DNA of 48,304 nucleotides from positions 1 to 48,304 of the forward strand of contig JAZUFE010000036.1 of NCBI GenBank assembly GCA_045640525.1, written 5' to 3'. Positions 42,411 through 48,304 of this stretch are shown here, in pieces; position 1 is the first letter of the stretch, and each line of letters opens with the position of its first letter. This DNA comes from JAILLW01 sp045640525 (lineage in GTDB: Bacteria; Bacillota; Clostridia; Lachnospirales; Lachnospiraceae). The position numbers were made by a program, and so were the translations under genes. The notes beneath the pieces are model-generated. The model saw nothing but the letters and a program-made list of their open reading frames with translations, did not search any database and was not told the DNA's origin.

Positions 42411-42854
42411 ATGAATAGAATAATAAGAATAGTTAAATTATTCACAGCAGTGCTGGCCTTGGCCGGCACTGTGCTGTTTACGGGATGTAACGGAGCCGCT
42501 GACGAATTTATCGGTGGATTTACGGAAGAATATTCCGAAGTTTGGGATGCTTCGCAAAGCTTGGACACATCGAATCCTCAGGCGACAGAATATAAATTCC
42601 GAACGTCCAAGCTTCTTAATCAGCATTTTGAAAAGCACGGCAAAGATATGGGATTTGTCAATGCCAAAGATTATGAGAAGGCTGCTTCGGATGTGATAAA
42701 CAATCCTCAATCACTAAACAAAATTGAAGCCGAAGACGGTGACTATGTTTACTATCTGGAGGCTACCAATGAGTTCGTGATTCTGTCCGTCGATGGATAC
42801 ATACGCACATATTTTTATCCCGATTCAGGCAAAAAGTATTATGACAGACAATAA
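42411..42854 (+). CDS. Lipoprotein with BECR-nuclease-like C-terminal domain
   Basis: The 147-residue protein has a lipoprotein signal with lipobox LFTGC (Cys26). The C-terminal half (about 65-147) has the look of a BECR-fold (Barnase/EndoU/colicin/RelE-type) nuclease domain: LLNQHFEKHGKDMGF, the helix NAKDYEKAASDVINNP, and strands VYYLEATNEFVILSVDG and RTYFYPDSG. That resemblance comes from pattern recognition only, and no activity is shown. The localisation is odd for a nuclease, since it would be tethered outside the membrane. No immunity gene is evident beside it. It follows carB by nine bases and precedes feoB. Confidence 0.62.
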   Translation: MNRIIRIVKLFTAVLALAGTVLFTGCNGAADEFIGGFTEEYSEVWDASQSLDTSNPQATEYKFRTSKLLNQHFEKHGKDMGFVNAKDYEKAASDVINNPQSLNKIEAEDGDYVYYLEATNEFVILSVDGYIRTYFYPDSGKKYYDRQ

Positions 42855-42926
42855 CCTTATGGTACAATTACCTCCGGATTGTTATTACTAAATTGCGAAT
42901 GTCAGTAATCGAAAAGGGCGCCGAAT

Positions 42927-45281
42927 ATGAAATTGAACGAGATAAATATTAACGATAAAGTAGTAATTAAGGAAGTTGGCGGCGACGGTGCGTTGCGTCA
43001 GCACTTTCTTGATATGGGAGTTATTCCCGGCGCCAAAGTTCAGCTTATTAAATTTGCTCCTATGGGAGATCCGATGGAGCTTAAGATACACGGTTATGAA
43101 CTGACACTTCGACTTGCGGATGCCGCACAAATTGTTGTCGAGAAGGATACGGATGATTCTAAGCAGGATGAAGAAAACGGTCTTGGTGACAGGATAGATA
43201 ATGCACTTAAACCACACCCGGGATTTGGTGAGGGCGGTAAGTATCACGTCAAGGCAACGGAAAAACCTCTTCCGGACGGAACAACATTAACATTTGCCCT
43301 TGCAGGTAATCAAAATTGTGGCAAGACAACACTATTCAATCAGCTCACAGGTTCCAATCAGCACGTCGGAAATTTCCCGGGAGTTACGGTTGACAGAAAA
43401 AGCGGTGCTATTATCGGCAATCCGAATACCGAGGTTGTTGATTTGCCGGGAATATATTCTTTATCTCCGTATACAGCGGAAGAAATTGTTTCAAGACAAT
43501 ATATCATTGATGAAAAACCCACAGGTATTATTAATATAGTTGATGCAACGAATATAGAGCGAAATCTGTATCTTACCATGCAATTGATGGAACTGGGAAT
43601 TCCGATTGTACTTGCAATCAATATGATGGATGAAATGCGCGGAAACGGCGGTTCTATTCGAATTAATGAGATGGAATCAAGGCTCGGTATTCCGGTGGTT
43701 CCCATATCCGCAGCCAAAAATGAAGGTATTGACGAACTTGTTGAACATGCTGTTCATATTGCCAAATACCAAGAATGCCCCGGAAGAACCGATTTTTGTG
43801 ACGAGAACGGAGCCTCGGGTGCGGTTCACAGATGCCTTCACGGAATTATGCATCTTATAGAAGACCATGCGAAGGAAGCCAAGATTCCGGTGCGATTTGC
43901 CGCAACCAAGCTTGTTGAAGGTGACCAACTCGTCCTTGAAGCGCTTAAGCTCAGCCAAAATGAAAAAGAAATGCTTGAACATATTATTCTTCAGATGGAA
44001 GAGGAACGTGGTTTGGACCGTGCTGCCGCAATAGCAGACATGCGGTTTGGGTTCATCAAAAAACTGGTGGAAGCATGCGTGGTTAAACCAAAAGAGAGTA
44101 AAGAGCGTACCCGCAGCATCAAAATAGATAAGATACTTACCGGTAAGTATACGGCTATTCCGTGCTTTGTCGGAATTATGGGGTTGATTTTTTATCTTAC
44201 ATTCAATGTAATCGGCGGATTCTTGCAAGAGCAGCTGGAATGGGGAATAGAATCACTGGCCAAGACGCTGGATACATTGTTTAATAAATGGAATGTCAAT
44301 CAGGTGATACATTCGCTGGTAATAGACGGTATTTTCAACGGAGTCGGATCGGTACTCAGTTTCTTGCCGATAATTGTAATTTTGTTCTTGTTTTTATCTT
44401 TGCTCGAAGATACGGGATATATGGCTCGAGTTGCATTTGTTATGGATAAGCTTCTTAGAAAAATCGGTCTTTCGGGAAGAAGTATAGTCCCCATGCTGAT
44501 AGGATTCGGATGCTCCGTGCCGGGCGTAATGTCTTCAAGAACACTTCCTTCGGAGAGGGACAGAAAGATGACCATAATGCTGATTCCTTTCATGAGCTGT
44601 ACGGCCAAGTTGCCTATATATGGGTTCTTTACGCAGGCTTTTTTCCCCGAATACAGCGGACTCATAATGATAGGATTATATCTTTTGGGAATAGTTGTCG
44701 GAGTGCTTGGCGCATTGATTTCCAAGAATACGGTATTCAAGGGTGGAGCGGTTCCGTTCGTTATGGAACTTCCGAATTACAGATTGCCCGGAATTAAAAA
44801 TGTTGCAAGACTTTTGTGGGAGAAGGCCAAGGATTTTTTGGAGAAAGCATTTACGGTTATATTTATTGCGGTAATGGTGATATGGTTCCTCCAGACATTC
44901 AATCTGCATTTTGGAATGGTTTCGGATTCTTCGGAAAGTATTCTGGCCATGTTGGCCGGATGGATAGCTCCTATCTTTGCACCATTGGGATTTGGATCCT
45001 GGGAAGTGACCACAGCATTGATTTCGGGATTTGTGGCCAAAGAGAGTGTGGTTTCAACGTTGAATGTTTTGGTAGGAGATGCGGCAGTGCTTACATCCAC
45101 CATGACACGGGCTACAGGAGCGGCTCTTTTGGTATTTTGCCTTCTTTACACGCCGTGCATTGCGGCAATAGCGGCAATAAGGCGGGAACTCGGAAGAAAA
45201 TGGGCTCTTGGAATAGTTGTCATCCAATGTGCAATAGCTTGGATAGCAGCATTTTTGGTTCATCTGATTGGAAGTATGTAA
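42927..45281 (+). CDS. feoB: Ferrous iron transporter with fused FeoA and FeoB domains
   Basis: The 784-residue protein has an N-terminal FeoA-like SH3 domain (1-75; GDGALRQHFLDMGVIPGAKV) and a linker. The G-domain (about 120-290) has AGNQNCGKTT, DLPGIYSLSPYT and NMMDE. A polytopic FeoB permease (about 405-780) follows, with the conserved IGFGCSVPGVM and SCTAKLPIY regions. It imports Fe2+ in a GTP-dependent way through the cytoplasmic membrane. The fusion replaces a separate feoA gene and is known in related clostridia. An AGGGCG-like site precedes the ATG; the start is fixed by the FeoA domain beginning immediately. Confidence 0.93.
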   Translation: MKLNEININDKVVIKEVGGDGALRQHFLDMGVIPGAKVQLIKFAPMGDPMELKIHGYELTLRLADAAQIVVEKDTDDSKQDEENGLGDRIDNALKPHPGFGEGGKYHVKATEKPLPDGTTLTFALAGNQNCGKTTLFNQLTGSNQHVGNFPGVTVDRKSGAIIGNPNTEVVDLPGIYSLSPYTAEEIVSRQYIIDEKPTGIINIVDATNIERNLYLTMQLMELGIPIVLAINMMDEMRGNGGSIRINEMESRLGIPVVPISAAKNEGIDELVEHAVHIAKYQECPGRTDFCDENGASGAVHRCLHGIMHLIEDHAKEAKIPVRFAATKLVEGDQLVLEALKLSQNEKEMLEHIILQMEEERGLDRAAAIADMRFGFIKKLVEACVVKPKESKERTRSIKIDKILTGKYTAIPCFVGIMGLIFYLTFNVIGGFLQEQLEWGIESLAKTLDTLFNKWNVNQVIHSLVIDGIFNGVGSVLSFLPIIVILFLFLSLLEDTGYMARVAFVMDKLLRKIGLSGRSIVPMLIGFGCSVPGVMSSRTLPSERDRKMTIMLIPFMSCTAKLPIYGFFTQAFFPEYSGLIMIGLYLLGIVVGVLGALISKNTVFKGGAVPFVMELPNYRLPGIKNVARLLWEKAKDFLEKAFTVIFIAVMVIWFLQTFNLHFGMVSDSSESILAMLAGWIAPIFAPLGFGSWEVTTALISGFVAKESVVSTLNVLVGDAAVLTSTMTRATGAALLVFCLLYTPCIAAIAAIRRELGRKWALGIVVIQCAIAWIAAFLVHLIGSM

Positions 45282-45288
45282 AAATGTT

Positions 45289-45318
45289 TTGACTACATGA
45301 TAAATTTGTGATTATATA
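45289..45318 (+). promoter_or_regulatory. Promoter of the FIST hybrid kinase
   Basis: TTGACT (45289-45294) and TATATA (45313-45318) are separated by 18 bases, ending 46 bases before the chosen start. Confidence 0.6.
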
Positions 45319-45363
45319 TTTTTATCAGAGCTGATGTACTGTATACGCCATGAGGGGATGACG

Positions 45364-47853
45364 ATGAAACAGTATCAATTTGCATATAGTGATGAAAATC
45401 AATTAAAGAAAGACATAGCCAAAGTTCGTAATTTGATCAAAAATTGCGACGAATCAAAGGTTCTGTTTAAAGTCTATTCTGATATCCTTTTGACCGATTC
45501 ATTGGATATCGTTCTTATGGAACTTGAAGCGGAGTTTCCTCATGCCCTTATCGCCGGCTGTACCACTAACGGAAATATAATGAACGGATTAAAAACCGAC
45601 AGGAGCGTTGTCGTTGTCTGTATTGCTTTCGAAAAACCGACGACAATGATAGATGTTGTTTCTTACAGGTTTGAAGACAAGTCGGCGGAACAGATACGTT
45701 CGTATGTGGCTGAAGTCAAGAGTACACGTCCGTGGATTAAGGCTGTTGAAATTATGGTTACCATGCAGGCAATTTCCCTGGATGTCTTCCATGAAGTTTT
45801 TTCGGAATTAAATACCGACCTTATTGTTTTTGGCGGAGGCGCCTACAATAAAGATATGGTTAACGACAGATCATACGTATACAAGGAGAGTATGAATTAT
45901 ACAGATGGCTCTACCGTTGTTATTATGTATGGCGGAGATGACCTGCATATTGACACGGTCAGCATTAAAGGTTGGAAACCTCTTGGCCGACAATATGAAA
46001 TTACGAAAGCCGTTGACAATATTGTTTATGAAATTGATAACCTTCCGGCTTTTGATATATATTCAAAATATCTGAATGTTAAGAATGATACATTTTTCAG
46101 TTCCAATTCAATAGAGTTTCCTTTTATGTGCTACAGCGATGACGGATATGCGGTTTTAAGGACACCGGTTCGCGCACTTAAGGACAATTCCATACAAATG
46201 TTTTCCAAAATTGACAATTTCAAATACATGCGATTGACATACGGTGATCCTCATACGATTCTGCACAGCGTTAAGATGGGGGCACAGCGCATACATAATT
46301 TCAATCCGGATATGATATATATCTATTCTTGCGTAGCCCGTAAGTCATTTTGGGGCAAAGATATAGATAAAGAATCATCGATTTATGAAGAAATAGCACC
46401 GACGTGCGGTTTCTTTACTTCGGGTGAGCTGCTTAGCGAAGATAGAAAAATTCACCATTACAATGAGACAATGGTTGTAATAGCCATGCGCGAAGGAGGT
46501 AATCTTAATCCAAATCACGGCGAGTTGCCGGAGGAGGCGGATGACGGAGAAATCCCGCTGGTATCACGTTTGGTCAATTTCATCGGAGCTGCAACCGCAG
46601 AACTTGAAGATGCACGTATTGAAGCGGTTAGGGCAAGTAAAGCCAAATCAGACTTTTTGGCTAATATGTCACATGAAATCAGAACTCCGATAAATGCTGT
46701 TTTGGGATTTGATACAATGATTCTAAGATCCACCAAGGATGAGAAGGTGCTTGACTATGCCCGTGATATAGAAAGTGCCGGTAAGAATCTGCTGAATATT
46801 ATCAATGATATACTTGATTTGTCCAAAATAGAATCGGGAAATATGGAACTTGTTCCGGTTGAGTACAAAACAGCAGATGTCATATCCGATATAGTTAACA
46901 TGGTGACATTCAAGGTTATGGATAAGGGTTTGAAACTAAACCTTGATATTGCCGATGATATTCCGTCTGTCATGTATGGTGACGATATCAGAATTAAACA
47001 GGTAATAGTAAACTTGTTGAATAATGCGGTTAAGTACACTCAGGAAGGAAGCGTAACGCTTTCTGTGAAGAGCACGGTGGCTGATGATACAGCTACGTTG
47101 CAGATTGCGGTCAAGGATACAGGAATCGGTATTAAAGAAGAGGATATGGCCGGCCTTTTCGAAAAGTTTAAGCGCATAGAAGAGGGAAGAAACCGTTCCA
47201 TTGAGGGAACCGGATTGGGTATATCAATAGTGGTGCAATTCCTGAAACTTATGGGTTCGGAGCTGAAGGTATCCAGTGTATACGGCGAGGGTTCCGAGTT
47301 TGGATTCAGTATAGAGCAGAAGGTTGTTGATTTTGAACCTGTTTCCGATTTTAGAAAGAAGATGAAGGAGAAGAAGGTCGATTATACATACAAAGAGTCC
47401 TTTACGGCATCAAGAGCCAGAATTTTGATTACTGATGATAATTCATTAAACAGAAAAGTGATACACAGTCTGCTTGAACAGACCAAGGTTCAGATAGACG
47501 AGGCTGACGGAGGTTATTCTTGCATTGAAATGTCAATGAAGAATAAGTATGATATCATCTTGCTCGACCATATGATGCCGGATTTGGACGGTATTCAAAC
47601 GATACATCAAATAAGAGAAAATGCAGAGAATCCTAACAAAGATACGATTATTATTGCACTTACGGCCAATGCTCTGGCCGGAGCATTGGAAGAGTATTTG
47701 GCCGAAGGATTCAATTCGTTCTTGTCTAAACCGGTTGAACCGGCCAAGCTTGAAAGCACAATATTTGAATATTTACCGCACGAATTATTGGATATACAGA
47801 TACATAGCATATTGACAATGCGAATGTCAGATGTTAAAGTATGCAACAAGTGA
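45364..47853 (+). CDS. FIST-domain hybrid histidine kinase/response regulator
   Basis: The 829-residue cytoplasmic protein has four regions in order. FIST_N (about 20-215) and FIST_C (about 220-375) form the sensory part. HisKA (about 425-490) has MSHEIRTPINAVLGF containing the phospho-His, and HATPase_c (about 535-650) has VNLLNNAVKYT, DTGIGI and GTGLGIS. The REC domain (about 685-800) has the phospho-acceptor Asp in ILLDHMMPDLDG. FIST domains are thought to bind small ligands such as amino acids. No TM segment is present and no separate response regulator gene is next to it. ATG 45364 is preferred to 45358 because GAGGGG is six bases upstream. The 3' end contains the promoter of the following T-box transcript. 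Confidence 0.93.
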   Translation: MKQYQFAYSDENQLKKDIAKVRNLIKNCDESKVLFKVYSDILLTDSLDIVLMELEAEFPHALIAGCTTNGNIMNGLKTDRSVVVVCIAFEKPTTMIDVVSYRFEDKSAEQIRSYVAEVKSTRPWIKAVEIMVTMQAISLDVFHEVFSELNTDLIVFGGGAYNKDMVNDRSYVYKESMNYTDGSTVVIMYGGDDLHIDTVSIKGWKPLGRQYEITKAVDNIVYEIDNLPAFDIYSKYLNVKNDTFFSSNSIEFPFMCYSDDGYAVLRTPVRALKDNSIQMFSKIDNFKYMRLTYGDPHTILHSVKMGAQRIHNFNPDMIYIYSCVARKSFWGKDIDKESSIYEEIAPTCGFFTSGELLSEDRKIHHYNETMVVIAMREGGNLNPNHGELPEEADDGEIPLVSRLVNFIGAATAELEDARIEAVRASKAKSDFLANMSHEIRTPINAVLGFDTMILRSTKDEKVLDYARDIESAGKNLLNIINDILDLSKIESGNMELVPVEYKTADVISDIVNMVTFKVMDKGLKLNLDIADDIPSVMYGDDIRIKQVIVNLLNNAVKYTQEGSVTLSVKSTVADDTATLQIAVKDTGIGIKEEDMAGLFEKFKRIEEGRNRSIEGTGLGISIVVQFLKLMGSELKVSSVYGEGSEFGFSIEQKVVDFEPVSDFRKKMKEKKVDYTYKESFTASRARILITDDNSLNRKVIHSLLEQTKVQIDEADGGYSCIEMSMKNKYDIILLDHMMPDLDGIQTIHQIRENAENPNKDTIIIALTANALAGALEEYLAEGFNSFLSKPVEPAKLESTIFEYLPHELLDIQIHSILTMRMSDVKVCNK
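47812..47840 (+). promoter_or_regulatory. Promoter of the Trp T-box transcript
   Basis: TTGACA (47812-47817) and TAAAGT (47835-47840) are separated by 17 bases, with a TG two bases before the -10 (extended -10). It lies inside the last codons of the hybrid kinase. Transcription should begin near 47847. Confidence 0.75.
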
Positions 47854-48125
47854 ATATAAACCGTTGAGGAAGAGTAGTAGTTTTGGAGAGCGGGTTAGAA
47901 GAGAGCTGCAGCCGGTGAAATTGCAGTAACGACGTGCCGTAATGAATGGACTTCCAAGGGTCGACAGAAAGAGTTAGCTTGAGTATGAAGAACGTAGTAA
48001 CTTCACGTTACAGAAGTTGGCATATGATGGTATGCATGAGAGAGTGTATTTACACTAAGTTGGGTGGCACCGCAGAATAATTGATTATTTTGTCCCGGCA
48101 GGCTTTATTGGCTTGCCGGTTTTTT
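47847..48125 (+). promoter_or_regulatory. Tryptophan-type T-box riboswitch leader
   Basis: This non-coding leader has the T-box landmarks. The stem I base is GGAAG (47868-47872) paired with CTTCC (47951-47955). An AGTA turn (47873-47876) is present in the specifier loop on the 5' side. The specifier TGG (47947-47949) is followed by A immediately 5' of CTTCC. The antiterminator sequence GGGTGGCACCGC lies at 48062-48073. UGG is the Trp codon, and the variable T-box base C pairs with discriminator G73, as found in bacterial tRNA-Trp. Uncharged tRNA-Trp should therefore prevent termination and switch on the downstream genes, which lie outside the window. Confidence 0.92.
48095..48125 (+). terminator. 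Intrinsic terminator of the T-box leader
   Basis: CCGGCAGGC (48095-48103) pairs with GCTTGCCGG (48111-48119), one G-U pair, and is followed by six T residues. It competes with the antiterminator formed around the T-box sequence. Confidence 0.9.
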
Positions 48126-48163
48126 ATATTTATGTGCCATGGACACTCTAAAGGGAGACTAAA

Positions 48164-48220
48164 ATGAAAAAGGCATTTATGGGATTTGCCAAAGCACGAT
48201 GGCGATGGCAAATCAATTAG
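48164..48220 (+). CDS. Candidate Trp-rich leader peptide
   Basis: An 18-codon open frame (MKKAFMGFAKARWRWQIN) has a good AGGGAG ribosome binding site eight bases upstream. It contains TGG-CGA-TGG near its end. Two Trp codons in such a short peptide, located downstream of a Trp T-box, suggest a ribosome-stalling attenuator leader of the classical trp type. The stop TAG is at 48218-48220. It is too short to be recognised by family, and the conclusion is inference. Confidence 0.6.
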   Translation: MKKAFMGFAKARWRWQIN

Positions 48221-48304
48221 AAAACAAAGAATTTTTCACACAAATATGGAACTATTATAAACTATGATGTATATTTATTTTTGTGTTGCATGACACAAAG
48301 AGCG
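48221..48304 (+). promoter_or_regulatory. Possible attenuator pairings, cut by the window edge
   Basis: TTTGTGT at 48280-48286 can pair either with ACACAAA at 48238-48244 or with ACACAAA at 48293-48299 (six-base loop). Two mutually exclusive partners directly after a Trp-rich leader peptide resemble an attenuator switch. The region continues beyond the window, so a terminator could not be seen. Confidence 0.4.

Noticed and set aside
42855..42926. Fur box in front of feoB.
   Set aside because: No convincing 19-base palindrome of the Fur type is present in the short intergenic region.

Overview
The window is a 48.3 kb chromosomal segment of a low-GC Firmicute, most likely a Lachnospiraceae-type clostridium (Butyrivibrio, Pseudobutyrivibrio or Roseburia relatives). 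This is inferred from gene content: a PPi-dependent phosphofructokinase, a FeoA-FeoB fusion, DegV, a TIGR03916/TIGR03915-type DNA repair pair, an NHLM/NHLP-type peptide exporter, a phage-tail-tip-type lysozyme and a T-box leader, with strong GGAGG ribosome binding sites throughout. No rRNA, tRNA, transposase, integrase or CRISPR array is visible.

Layout. 1-541 is non-coding and carries a cluster of short inverted repeats built on an AGTCCAA/TTGGACT core. 542-2057 holds YqeY, a HAD phosphatase and a PNPOx-like flavoprotein. At 2068-8948 a TetR-type regulator is divergent from an MMPL/RND transporter with an unusual beta-repeat tail and a 1226-residue surface protein (GLUG-type repeats flanking a helical region). 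9046-12391 holds a Dabb protein, a small Cys-rich secreted protein, a lipoprotein, a flavodoxin-like reductase and an aldo/keto reductase. 12396-15011 encodes a TetM/EF-G-like GTPase fused to a C-terminal YacP/Rae1-type NYN nuclease domain. Three leftward genes follow (DegV; a membrane-anchored unknown whose reading frame is broken at an A8 tract just after the start codon; a small membrane protein).

17235-22849 is a compact peptide-export cassette: mini HlyD-like protein, C39-peptidase ABC transporter, second ABC transporter, ECF-like sigma factor and a 61-residue peptide with a leader-like ending (LDELDMVVAAGK). It is followed by four tightly overlapping genes (TIM-barrel isomerase-like, diverged FMN alpha-hydroxy-acid-oxidase-like, PflA-related radical SAM, unknown). 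25937-30490 holds PPi-PFK, a DHH phosphoesterase, an SDR epimerase and an MBL hydrolase. 30573-33955 holds the DNA-repair pair and an RsmH-type methyltransferase. 33979-38083 holds cell-envelope functions (DUF4349 lipoprotein, membrane-anchored lysozyme, acyltransferase 3, D,D-carboxypeptidase). 38148-47853 holds a cysteine-synthase-type enzyme, CarB, a lipoprotein, FeoAB and a FIST-domain hybrid histidine kinase.

The right end (about 47845-48304) is a tryptophan-type T-box leader (specifier UGG, T-box UGGC) with its terminator. It is followed by an 18-codon peptide with a TGG-CGA-TGG stretch and a set of mutually exclusive pairings. This suggests that the genes just outside the window are tryptophan-related and may be controlled twice.

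Most promising for novelty: the sigma factor/leader-peptide/dual-ABC cassette, the TetM-Rae1 fusion, the double Trp control region, and the A8 frame break.
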